In this document: positions 13,162 to 26,900 of the stretch, one piece after another
Position numbering within the stretch: position 1 is the stretch's first letter
Layout of the letters: each line of letters begins with the position of its first letter
Origin: Cornus controversa
Taxonomy: Eukaryota > Streptophyta > Magnoliopsida > Cornales > Cornaceae
DNA: 64,000 nt
Direction of reading: 5' to 3'
Assembly (NCBI GenBank): GCA_026545225.1
Contig: CM048845.1
Coordinates: forward strand, 28,238,001-28,302,000
Notes under the pieces: generated by a model
Seen by the model: only the letters and a program-made list of their open reading frames with translations
Database searches by the model: none
What the model was told of the DNA's origin: nothing
Program-made: the position numbers and the translations under genes

Positions 13162-16100
13162 TATGCTCGTGTCTACGACACTATCATGCACTCGAAATCA
13201 AGACCGTTAGATAAAGTGATTTTAGACCGTAGATAGCAGAAGACATTTTGGACCATAGGATTAGTTTTTTAACCACTTTTGACCGTTAGATGGCTTCTTT
13301 TGTCCTTATTATACCAAGCTTCTATATTATATAGATTTTCGTTTCCTCAACAAGCCCATGCCCTATTTTTAAGACTTGTCGTGTCAACTCGTCTATATCA
13401 TGTTATGTCATGTTTGTGTCCTATATCCATGCCCATGGTTCTTAAGTGGTAATTCAGGCATTAATTGAAATCCAAACCTCTACAATTTTTTAGAATTTAA
13501 CTGAAGTGAATGAGGCAATACTTCAATTGTTGGGTGACAGATCTCTTTAGATACAATGGGAGTAAACATCTCTCCTTAAAAGGAAATGCAAATTTCAACT
13601 ACACAGCTTTAACAATGAGGGATTGATGGATCTTAAATACAAAAAAAAATTAAATCTTGTTTGACAAAATTATATTGTGTGATAAGTACGCATGTGAAAC
13701 GTAGAAGAACTGAAACCCGAGGCTCTGATATAGAGTTGCACAAGGTCCATTGATCTAGACTTATAGGGGTGTGAATAGGTGTTGTAGAACAAATAAAATA
13801 TTCTTTTTCAGATATTCTGGTTAAGGCTTGTGTTTATGTCAGGACCCGCCCCACACTATGTAGATACTGTCCGCTTTGCACGCTCTCCATACTCACAGTT
13901 TTCAAAAAGCGTCAACATAGGTAGGAGGCATCCCCCCTATAAGTGCCAGTAAATTCTCCCCCTCAAGCGATGTGGCAAATCACAATCACCTCCTCTTAGG
14001 ACCCAGCTTCGTCTCTGGTGTGACCCTTGAGGGTTTGTGCACGCTCCCCCCATTTTCAGCTAAGAATTGGCTCTAATACCATATGTCCGTACTTGCCCCA
14101 CACTGTGTAGATACTGTCTGCTTTATAAGCTATTCATGCACACAGTTTTCAAAACGCGTCTACATAAGTGCAAGGCATCCCCCCTTGTAAGTGCAAGCAA
14201 CTTCTCCCCCCAGGCAATTTGGGACGTCACAATTTAACTAAATAAACTAACTTGTTTCAATTTTAACCGATTCTTTAATATGCAAGATATATTATCAATT
14301 TGAAACAAGCAATGCAAACTAACAACTCAATAAAGCAATAATGCAGTAAATAAATGGACACTAGAATTTACGTGGAAAAACCCTCAATCAAGAGTTAAAA
14401 AACCACGGGACCTAGTCCAGGCAACTAATTCACTGTCAAGGCCCTTGTGTAGCGATTGGCAGCTCAACCATGCTTTTGACATGTAAAATGAAGGTATCTT
14501 CCAAACCCAACAGAGCAGCTCTAAACTAAGATGATGTATATTTATAGAATTGTCTTGATGTTTATTCAGCCAAAAAGAAAAAAATAATCATTGTATAAAC
14601 CGCATACATAATAGACAAACCTCTGTAAAACCAGAAAGATCCGAGTTCATAATAATAATAATATAAGGTAGCTATACCTTGCAAAGATAATGCATGAGTG
14701 TCATCTTGCTGTTGGAGGCACGTGTATCAATGAGTTTTAAAAGACTGTCCAACTTGAATCCAATTGCAGAACCTGCACAATAAATCCTTCATTATGAAAA
14801 AGGGTAAATTATTCTGAGACCCCCTGAGGTTTGCTCAAATCACCGTCAGATTAAACTTTTGAAAAAAAAAAGTGGTCGACCTCCCTTGAGGTTTGAAGAA
14901 ATAATAGAGACCCCCTACCGTAAGTCAAACCGTTAAGACTGTCAATGAAATAATATCAAATGTTGGAAAATTTAGGCATAAGTGATACTATTCAAGACTT
15001 ATTGAGAATTATACTAATATAGAAAAGCAAAATCAAATTTTATAACTTAGCATTATAAAATAAAGAAATAAGGAAAATTTGTACATTGAGGCTAGTATTG
15101 CATACTATCTCCTTAAGACAAATTACGCCCCGCCTGGTGCTATACGGACTTGATAAACCCATGGATATAACTCATCCTTGAAAATGGGCTTACAAGGAGA
15201 GGGTGCCCATGTGTATATACACAACACATCTCAAAGGTACCCAGGCAATGTGAGACTATGCTAACACTCATCCTCAGCACTAGAGCTAGAGACACTCGGC
15301 TCGCCCCCTCCATTTATGCAGGGCAGGAAATACGAACCCGACCCATTCTTGGGGTACACCTACTCTAATACCATGATCAACCCATGGGTAGAACTCATCC
15401 TTGAGAGCCAACTTACAAGGAGAGGGTGCCCCTATGTATATACACTGCACATTCCAAAGGTACCCAGGCAATGTGGGACTATGCTAACACTCAACGACGC
15501 TTGTCTCACAGGATACAACGATCTTTTATTTCAACAGGTAGCAGCACTTCAAACCAATTGAACCAGCGAACCACTTTGTGTTTATACTCTCTCTTGACTC
15601 GTCTCGGACTAAACATAAATGTGTAATTTATTTCAAATTGAAATGTACTCAATTTGAACTATTTGGTTTGACCCTATATGATTGTCTAACCATGTGACTC
15701 AAACCCACTTGACATGGGTTCATGTGGTTTGAACACTTTAGACTTGGGTCCATGGGAGAGGGAGAGAAGAATTTGTAATCTGGAATCAATAATTTGCAAA
15801 TGAGAGCACGGGCCCATTTATAGACCCACTGGTGCCTGCTCGGTTCAGACCGAACAGGCATTGGGTGTGTTGGTTTAGTCCAAAAAATTCTTGACTAACA
15901 TTAAAGAGAGTACAATTGGAAAGTTATTGCATCAGGATAGACAACTTTTGGATTTGGATCTTCAAATTTGTTATTCGATGATGTGATCAAGATTTGGATT
16001 TTTGGAGGTGTTGTGGAGTTCTTGGAGGAACTGATAGTAACAGCCCTAAAGGGCGGCAGAGGGTGATAGTGCCTGCCATAGACAGCGAGGTTGGTGAGAA

Positions 16101-19100
16101 GAGACGGAGAGACATAGAGAGAGAGAGACAAAGGGGATTGATAGAGAGAGAATGGGTTGTTGCTGAGATCGTTCGAGAGTGGGTTGAGAGGAGCAAAAGG
16201 GAAACAAATCATCTCTAGTTTTCATTTCTTTTATTCTATTCAGATAAGGGCATTTATTTCTTTTCCTTTCTCTGTTAATGGGATCATGAAGGTTAGTCCT
16301 TATTTGTGTGTGTGGAGGGGGGGTGCGACGTATACACAATTTTATATCAGAGGTGGGGTTTGAACCTTTACCCTATGGTTCAATTAACTTAAATTTCAAA
16401 ATTCTTTTCATGTTTAAGCGCATTCTTGTTGATAAATGTAGAGAAAAGTAAAAGTTATTAAGAATCTTTTCTTGTTGATAACAACCTCAATATTAAATAC
16501 TAAATATAATATAAAATTCATAACCATATAAAATGATCCTTGTAAATTCAAAAAATCATTTACATCCAAACTAATTGGATTCTGATATTAAAACATACAT
16601 ATCGATACATTTTCGGAAGTTGTGCAACGGAAAAAACTTAACAGCTCTGGTAGCTGCATCTTTTATGCTACGTCCATTACACCAGCATCCATAGCTTTGC
16701 AATTGTTACCATCACGGCATACATTACCATTGTTAAAAACTTGATTGCACAGTTGCACTACATAAATGTTCTCTGCATGCTTGCTTATTTTCCCACAAAC
16801 TATTTTAGAGCTTTAGAAGAAATACTATAATACACAATATGATATGAGATAGCATACATTCGAACAGAAAATGACAGGATAAAGCACATGGTTTGACCAC
16901 CATTATTGTTTCTTTTTAAGCAGGTCTGAAAGTGCTGATTGAACTGAGGTTCGTCCCAATAAAGTTAAGACAAGATGTATAAGTGTGAAACAGTAATGGT
17001 CTACAGAAAATTTAGGATGCATGTCCTTGTCTCTTATAATGGTCTACAGGATCCCAGTAATCTCAATCCATGTAATCTCCTGACTACAAAAACCATAAAT
17101 GCTTTACTGACGCAAATTAGGTAATTATTTTTGCCTTAAGAGTAATAGAATAGAATGGAAACAAAAAGATTTCATGTGGCATACCCCTTTGTTTGAGATA
17201 AAGGCAAGGATGATGATGGGGGTGATGATCTTTTAGAGACTATAGTATGAAAAGCAGGCCTCTGGACATGAAATTCGTAGATTCGTTGGGCATTCATTAC
17301 TTAATTACTCTCCACAATAGTTGTCAAGAACCTTAGAAGCTTATAATCCGCAGTGCAGGAAGTTATTTCAGCAGGTATTCTTAGAGAACGACTCAGTGAA
17401 AAAATATTTATCTTTCCATCTTATTCTTCATCTCTACTTGTCCTTAATCTTTGGTGAGAAACTGGAGTTTTAGATGATCACAAAAACTACGACACACACA
17501 GTTAATGAGATATTTGAGCCCAAGTTAGAGAAAGACAAGAATAAGACCTTCCATTTTTGTCCAGAACACCTTATAAATGAAATTTCTATTCTATAGGTAA
17601 AGGGATATAATTAAAGAGCACCACCAAGAGATTCTAAATCACTATGAAGGTTCTTACCCCTTGCAGTTCCTTGATTTAATGCATTCCCCAGATACAAAAT
17701 ATTCTTCATGATTTCCTTCAATTTGAGCGAATTCCGGACCTAATACATCAGTGCAAAAGCACATTATGTCAAAAAGAAGATAAAGCAACTGCATGGACGG
17801 CTTAAATACTATAAGTGATATACCTCTTCATATGCAGAGTTTACGGTGTTTAAACTCTTTTTAAAATCTGAAATCTGGTCAAGAATTAGACAAGTGAGGA
17901 TACATAACAATTTAGAAAAATTCACAAGAGTTCCACAGTTACACAAAAAGTTTAGGTATCAAACCTGAGAATTGAACTGAATCTTGAAAGAAAAAACTCT
18001 TAATTTGGACTCCACTCTTGGCACCTTCATCAGCTCCAGAAAGAACTGCAAGATAAAAGTGAGAGAATAATGATAGGTAACATGAATATTTAGTTATTTT
18101 TTAAATAAAAAAAAACATAAGGTCATTAACCAGTTGCTCCTTGTTAACTGAGGGTGCTGAGAGGGCAAGGGGAAAAGACCTATCTTTGGCATTATTGGCA
18201 CAAAGTGGCTGCCCTCATACTTGAACCCATTTTATCATCTTTACAGCCCAAAGTTATAGGTAACATGAATATTAAATATTTAAAACATAAAAATAAGTAA
18301 TAACCATGGTTCCATACCAATTGAAGTTAGAGAAAAACAAAAGTTAACAAACTTTATAAATTACACTCACCAAAAACAGAAATGCTTGAAACAAGTAATT
18401 TATTCTAGGAATATGAGAGAACTTCCATTAAATAAATACAGTTTATAAAAGCCATAATTTCAATAAGATATCACCAAGTCTGTTCTCCAATTTTCTTCAC
18501 TGGCACTTTGAAGTTCCAGAGCCTTCGTCTTGTGCTAACGTTACTTCCATTGTCCTGGCCTCTGTTTTACATGCTTAATGCATCTCACTTGATTCCTTAC
18601 TTATGCTACTCATGTGTAACATAACTCTAGCTCACTGATGTCATGCCATCTGTGTATGTGTGTATATATATGAACATGATCTAAGAAGCACAGATGCGGA
18701 TGTGACACAACACAGACACAGCGAATGATAAAAAATTAAGACAAACACGGCGGAGACACCGAGAACAATAACTATATATTTTTATATATGTGATAATATA
18801 TACTTATCAAAAAAATATATGTGATAATATATTATTAGTCGATAATATATACTTATCAAAAAAATATATGTGATAATATATTATAAGACTAATATTACTT
18901 TTCATCAAATTAAGAATGAAAAATCCCATATCACAATAACAAATGAAATAGAACAACAATTCTCTTATTTAAGAAGAGAAAAAAGAAGAGAACATGGCTC
19001 AAGTATAATTTCTAAATTCCCGTTATAAAATTTGTTGTAATCTAAATCCATAGCTATTACAGTTGTATAAAGAATGAAAGAAAAGAAAAAATAAAGAAAG

Positions 19101-22100
19101 AGAGAGAGAGAGAGAGAGATGGCTGAAGTAGAATTTTTAAACTATTTCATGAATTAGGGATTTGTTGGAAGAAAAGGAAAGACACTTCTACTGGGAGAGA
19201 GAGAGAGAATTAGCTAAAGAAATAAGGAAACTAAAGTTTTGTTGAGAAAAAAAAAATAGTTCTTTGTTGACAATAAAAGAGAACCTGTAGAGGAAGAGCG
19301 AGGCTTGTGATATGAAGAAGAGGACAAAAAGGAAAGAAAAGATAGAGAAAGAGGATTTATTGAAGGAGAGGAGAAGAAGAAGGTTCGCAGGCAGTCAAGC
19401 TTCGTTGTCAATAAAAGAGAGAACCTGTAGAGGAAGAAAGAGGCTTGTGATAGGAAGAAGAGGACAAAAATAAATAAATAAATAAAATAAAAGATAGAGA
19501 ATTAAGGATTTATTGAAGGAGAAGAAGAAAGTTCGCCGGCAGTCAAGCTTCGATGATCCAATGTAACTTCAAAGCTTGGCTGCGAAAGAGAGCAAGATTC
19601 TAACCATATTATCTGTGATCTTTTACAATTTCAAATAAGTAATAACTGTAAAAATATCAAGTACATAAAATTGCTTGGTAAATTACATTTAAAAACTTCT
19701 ATTTTGTTATGTTTTGTCCTCCGTACTATAAAGAATTCCACATACTTTATATTTTAACCCATCTTTTTTTCGAATTTTTAAAAACCATGGTGTGTTCATC
19801 GCATTTCCACGGTGTGTCTGCAACGTGTCCAAAAAATATTATTCAAATACGTTTCTTGGCATGTTCGACATGTGTCAGGCCGTCTCTGATGCATGTCCAT
19901 GTCCGACACGTGTCTAACACGGACACTTCGACCTTTTAAATGTGTCTGTGCTTCCTAGAACATGAATGAGTATGAATGGCAACAAGACAAATATGGGATG
20001 GAGGTCCCTTTCTCCAACCCATCTACAGAAGAAAGGGGGGGATCCCAAACCCATCTTGACCCAATAAAAGGTGGGGCGGAACAAAAGAGCAATTTAGCTC
20101 CAAGTGAGGCAGGTTCGTGTCCGGCCTCAAGCCACTAATAGTCTAAACACCTGTATTGACAAATACTTAGAACTATAAGACACATGGCACCTTGCGTGAG
20201 ACAACAAGCCCATGTTTATTGATTTGATGACTGCTGGCCACTGAATGCTGTAATATATGCAGAACTAGCACTCCTTTGTTTCTCACGTTCAATGTGGGAC
20301 AAAAGTTTTGTACTTCTGTTTAAACATTGTTTCAGAAAACAATATGTAATTTGTAATTAGTAATTAGCCTATTCTGTCTATAAAACAGCAGCATTTTCAG
20401 TAAATAACTAGGAAAGAGCAGAGCAACATCATTTTCAAACAGTGCAAGTTCAAAATTTGATGTCCCACATCATTTTGGTTAGTAGATGTCGCTAAAAAGG
20501 GTAATAACCCAGTGTGACCCCCATTAATCGAGGGTGATGGAAGGGGTAGACTGAAAACAAAACCCAATCAGTGTTTTCGTCAGTATAAACTAGAAATACA
20601 GATGCTTTTATATAATTTAACACAATAACTGCACATTGCCAAAATGCTTTATATACATACAAGTCAATCGTGCCATATTTGTCCCAATCAAGTCAAATTC
20701 ACATCCCTAATACTCAGGTGATATAAAGACCAGCAATGTTCCTTTCCAGAGCTCAAAGTTATATGAGTTGGTGGGCAGGTAAGCGTAGGGATTTTATTAG
20801 GGCTAATTGATTGAGGCAAAGGTTGTAAAAAAGGAATAAACACGACGAAAAATAGATATAGGATAAAGATTAGGAATATCTTTAGATCTCATTAAGGAAA
20901 CCTGGTATAAATTTCACTAGAAACTTTTAATAAAGTCTCACTGTCAACGACTCTCATTTATTGGAAAAAAAAAAAGATTATCCTGCGTTAGCACCACAGT
21001 TTACCACTCAACTAATTCTAGAAACATGAGATTCCTATGGTATCTCTAATCTTTAACCTAGTTCAGTCCTGAGGATTCTATTATACACTCCAAGGGCCCG
21101 TTTGGTAACCGTTTATGTTTAGTGTTTATTGTTTATCAAAACAAATTTTTACGATAAACAAGTTTGATAATTTTTGTTTTGTTTATAAATTGTCTAAACG
21201 CTTTTAAAACAACACTGTAGCTAAGCCTTCAAATCATAAACACCAAAATGATGTTTATTGTTTATGTTTATTAAAAAAAAAACTTTTTTTTCTTTTTTTT
21301 ATCTAAAATGGTGATTATATTATTTTAATTAAAAATTGAAACTAAAAGTGAAAAATGAAAAGAAAAAAAAATTATAAAAGGCTATTGTTTGATACAACGA
21401 TAAAAATATTAGAATTATCAAGTGTGGACAAAATTAAAGAGCATCAATTGCCTTGAGAAAAAAATATTGGGTACAATCTGAATAATTACTAATATACTTG
21501 ATAATAAAAAATAGTTATTTAGGGGCACCCATGCTATAAAAAAAAAAACCTTATTTGAGGAAAAAACAAAGAAGTCTCAACCATCTCCTTGTCAAAGAAA
21601 TAAGAATGATATTTTGTACTCATATCACTCATTCATTTTCAGTGTTGAAAGAAAAAATATAAATAAAAAAAATGAAAAAGAAAATAGTAACGTAAGAAGT
21701 TCAAGAGAAAGAGTATGCCCTCCAAATCCCTCTTCTCACTCCATACAAATTGGACCGAACCGAACCGTTCACTACGGTTCCGGTTCCGGCTTTAAATTTT
21801 AAGAACCGTTCACTACGATTCCGGTTTCAAGCCTTGGAACTGGAAACGTTGAATATATATATATAATAACATTTTGTTATGTAAAAACTTTTAAACAATG
21901 AAGTTATTATAACTATTATAAGGTTAAATACAACTCCTATAATAACCAAATTGAACCGAACTCATTTATTTCGGTTTCAAAATTAAAGAACCGTTGGGAA
22001 CGGTTCTAGTTCCGGTTCTCCCAATAACCGTAAAGAACCGAATTGTGTGCATCGCCCTACTTGTTAGGGTCTTCTGAGTTGTGGGTCATTCTACTTTTAC

Positions 22101-23884
22101 AGTATCATTTGCTGTGTAGATATATATGTAACCCAATATTATTTATTTCTTTTTTATGCATATTTCTTGCTCTATTATTGCTGTATATATTTGTTGTAGC
22201 ATAAACTTGACTTTTTTATGCAGTTTATTGTGTTGATTTTTTTTATAAAAAAAAAACAGTTTAAGGTTAATAAACATGTTTTTCTATTTATAATTTTTAA
22301 AATAAGACAAACGTTTTTTCGTTATCAAACAACACTCATGTTTATGGATAAACAAAAGCGTAACATAAACATTGTTTATATAAATACTTAAACAATAAAC
22401 ACTAAACATAAACGGTTACCAAACGGGCCCCAAGTTTGTATAATGCACCTCTTATGACCTTTTGTAAAGTTGACATTAACTAGAAACATTGCTTCAAGAT
22501 ATGACATATTATTAAAAAAATTGAGTTAATATTAAACAATTAAAATGGAATGCCTAAAACATAAAACATAATGTGGCAACCATGCAATGCCAATGTAACC
22601 TTACCCACTAAAATAAGAATGAAACATGCTTCTTCCTAGAAAGAACCAACTCTACCACCTCAACCTCTCTAGTGCTGGTTAAGTTAGAGGGCCCATGCTG
22701 GTCAACACTGCCAGAACAAACGAGATATAGGGCTTTGATCTGAGCTGAATCGAGGCTGATCCTTGTAAACCACCAATGGAACTCAAACCAAAAGTGAGTT
22801 ATAGCAAGCACCAAATTGAACTTGAACCAATATTAATTTCTTGTAGAGTATGAGATTTTACAATGCCCACATATTATATAGCCCTCGCATCTAGCCTCAG
22901 TTATTGTTTTTCAGCTTCCACTTCTACTGCTTCGGAATTTTCTAGTTTTTATAAATATCAAATTAGGGTAACAACTTAGTCATCAATGACCCTTTATACC
23001 TTGTTATTACATGCTAAAATTTGTGTATATTACTAATTTCCAAAACATCAAATCCCATCCCTCCAACACAGATGGCCACTTCACCCACGTTATTACAACT
23101 TTGGCATCTCAATCCCATGTTCCTTCCTTTATTTCCCTTAAACAGAAAAAAGATTTCTCCCTTCAGGATAGATATCTTCCACTTCTTAAAGCAAGCACCA
23201 ATAACCACACCAAACTCTAGCCTCGGGCTCAGATACGTTAAATTCCTTGCACTCAAAGGATACTGTGCGTTGTAAAATTATAAAGATGGAGAGTTGTACT
23301 TCAATTTTTTTGTTCTTTTTCTTTTAACTCAGCAAGAAAGTTACTTGATTATGGAGTACAAAAGGAGGGTCTCTAATTAATCTCATCTACTCTGTTCATG
23401 TATCTGAGAGAGAGAGAGAGACGACAATCAATGAAAGGAGGCAGTTCTGTAACAAACTATTATACATTTTTCCTTAAACAGTAAGTTATTATAATGTGAG
23501 GTCAAATTAAAATTTACACCACTGAAATGGTTTTCATTGATAAAATAATATATAAATGCTCTTTCCTCAAAAATAATAAAGGCCAATTCAAGTATCATAT
23601 ACACAGTTTCATGCTTGAATACAATCTCAGAAACTTGAATTGCATCTACCCTCCAAATCGCAATCTCTTTAACCAACGTTTATAGACTACAGCAGAAGGA
23701 TTGAAGCGGGCTACGATGATTCAAGACCAAAATATTATGACGAAAACCTTTTAAGCATAAAATTAATATTCAGAGAACAACCGTATAGAGGCTTAATGAT
23801 TCAAACAATACGAACAATGATTTCACTGTCATTACCTAGAAAAGGATAAAGAAAATAATAGATAAAAATAATGATGTACTTTTA

Positions 23885-23917
<33 letters not shown>

Positions 23918-26900
23918 TGAGTATATAAGTTGAACAGGAAAAAACTAAGGCCTAACAAGTTTTCACTTAAATGAATAACACATACGTCATATGAAGTCAC
24001 AATATATTTATAGCTGTTAACAACAAGGATTAAGCCAACTAGCACTCAATATGTTCAAATAAATTAATCAAGGAAAACACCTGTATCATGTCCAAAGCAT
24101 TCAGATTCACAAAGTGCTAAAATTTTACAAGCTAATGATGAGGTTTACAGACCTGTTCACACTTCCCAAGGTTCTCCTTGTCACCAGTGTAATTCTGAAC
24201 AATCATTATAAGAAGAACCAATTAAAACAAAAAGGAAGGAAACAAAGGGCAGTGTAGAAGTATCAGATCACATCTCACAGCAGCAAACCCTATCATATGA
24301 AAAAGAATCGTGGGATCGATGACAGTAAATTTAAGGAAATATTGCTTTGTGGTATAGCTTCACCTTAAGAAGTTCCATCTCTTCTTTTGTAGGACAAAAT
24401 TTTATAAGATTATCTACTTGATCAGCATCTAAAATTGACTCGTCCATGGCTAATGCCGCGGCCTGCGATTCAAGCATAATTACTATTATTCGGTTTATAT
24501 GGGAAGAGAAACAACCGCAGAATTTGAAGACAAATACCAACAGCATAGTTGACAAATCATGAATCCTTATCCAGAATTGAAAACTAACATTTTTCATTTC
24601 ATAATTTAATGGCAAGAACTCTTCATTTGGTAATAGAAGACAATAATCCTTTTAGATCTTTCAAAAATATATCATGCATCATATATATTATTTGGTTTAT
24701 ATGGGAAGAGAAACAACCGCAGAATTTGAAGACAAATACCAACAGCATAGTTGACAAATCATGAATCCTTATCCAGAATTGAAAACTAACATTTTTCATT
24801 TCATAATTGGCAAGAATTCTTCATTTGGTAATAGAAGACAATAATCCTTTTAGATCTTCCAAAAATATATCATGCATCATATATATAAATATCATGATCA
24901 CTCTGCACAAGTTTCGTGGAAACACCATATCAAACAACATGATTTTAATCTGAGCAAACTGTCTACTTCCACAAATATTGGAAATATATATTAGATTCAC
25001 GAAGTTTGCCCATACTAGCTTACCATCATGTCTGGAAGAGGCATCTTCACTTTTGTGAGCATAATTTCAGTGTTATTGGCCCTCCTCAGGTCAAACTACA
25101 ATGCATAGGAAAGAACATGAATTAGTAAGAGGTAGAGAAGAGAGGAGAAACTATGACCATGAAATCAAGAGTGTCACATTGCAAACGCTTCTGACAATTA
25201 CTGGTGCAACATAAAATGTTCTACAATCATCAACCAAAAAGTCATAATTGAGAAAGAATAACAAAGAATAATGTTAGAAAGAACCCACTAGTTAATGAAG
25301 TATAATAATCCTATCTCAAAATGATCACGAAAAAAAAAAAAGTAGATCTTTTTGTCCGGAAGCTAGGAAGCATGGATACGGAACACGGGTACGATATGAT
25401 ACGAGTACAACGATACGACAAATCTCAAAAAAAAGGATACGGGTACGGCAGAATACAGCAATATAAAAATAACAAATTTTATTTTTATATATACAAAAAA
25501 ATAGATTTATTTACATTTCTTTATAAAATATTATAATTAACAAACAAATTGAGAGTTAAGAATCATATTGCATAATTTGCATGGATAAATTTTGTACTAA
25601 ATTATGATATATATATCAACACTTTTTTTAAAAATAAATTTAAACTTTTCTTAACAATTATACTATGATATTATATTTAGAAATATGTTCTGAAGTATCC
25701 GAGTTGTATCGGATACATGGTCGAAGTATCTAAGAACTATCGGATACGTGTAAGAAATAAAAAATATATATTTTAAAATTATGGATACGTTTGGGAAGTA
25801 TCGGACACTTGTCTGCAAGTATCCAAGAAGTGTTGGTATCCGATAAGTATCGGATACACCGCACGTTACTCTTGTAGAAGTATCCGTGCATCCTAGCCGG
25901 AAGCCAAATAATTATTGTAAACTTACTGTGAAATTTTTTTTATATATACTTTTTTGACAAGGAACATGCTGTGAAATTCACTCCCAGAACAGTAGAAGTT
26001 TTACCAAGAATCCCTACATACACTGTATTCTATTTCCTACATTACATGCATGGAAAGAGGCGGATTTGCTTTCTTGGTACCCAGAGGTACAGCTCGTATT
26101 TGCTTTCAAGATTTCCAATGTGCCATAAAATGAAAGGGAGGGAAAAAATAACAGAAAGGAAGAACATTAGCAAAGATATATATGTGTGTATATATATTCT
26201 GGTTAAAACTATTTTGCTACTAGAATATTTTTTTATACAAGATGAATCCAAATAACATTACAAACGGAGAACTTCCAGAATTTCATCTATAACTTCTCTA
26301 ATAAGCAATGTACTTATCAGCCTAACTTTTATTAATCAGGTTCCCCTATTTTAAAAGCAAAAATAGATCAAAATGTCATGTATTGAAAAACAACGACCAA
26401 ATAAAACACACCAGATCCACTCTCAGCATACTATTCGTCAATATTGGTGAGCGTGCAACTCAAAAATAAAAATTCCTGTTGCTGTCAACAGATTCACTGA
26501 GCACACAGTCTCTTCATTAGGTTAGCAGATGAGGATGACATCACATTAACATATTATAACACTTCACATTCATATAACAGGATAAATTAACACGAAATCC
26601 AAGTCTAAAATATTTGCACTCCTCCCACCTGAAAATAAAAAAGAAGAAGAAGAAGAAAAGACAAAGGAAAAAGTAAAAAGAAAGAAAAAAAAAATAACTC
26701 TCATCAGAAAGCAAATTTCATATCGAATGTTTAGTTGGTCAACTTTGAATCCACCAAAGCACATGAAGCACAACATACAGGACAAATTACACTGTGTTGA
26801 CTAAGAAGGCCCCTTTTAACTACATGAAGCACAATATACAGGACAAATTTTGTTGCCTTGACTGAGAAGGCCAATTCTAATGTTTACAGATCATTGAAGG

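Larger units (their letters stand above)
10219..14677. other. Formin intron 12 (4.5 kb), with Helitron-like elements, foldback element and hairpin
   Basis: Holds five Helitron-like copies (about 10986-11406 and 12243-13335), a 662-bp foldback element, a 156-bp near-perfect hairpin (11940-12095) and tandemly duplicated LTR-type sequence (13839-14240). A fragment at 10625-10700 resembles the CTAGGAAGC family. No gene is seen. Confidence 0.8.
18046..24152. other. Formin intron 8 (6.1 kb), TE-filled
   Basis: Splits FH2 between NYTGDKENLGKCEQ and FFLELMKVPR. It contains the CTAGGAAGC-family element (18681-19958) and the GGGCCCGTTTGG element (21094-22430). 20000-21060 and 22440-24150 show no gene; short open frames at 22608-23275 are unsupported. 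Confidence 0.75.
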
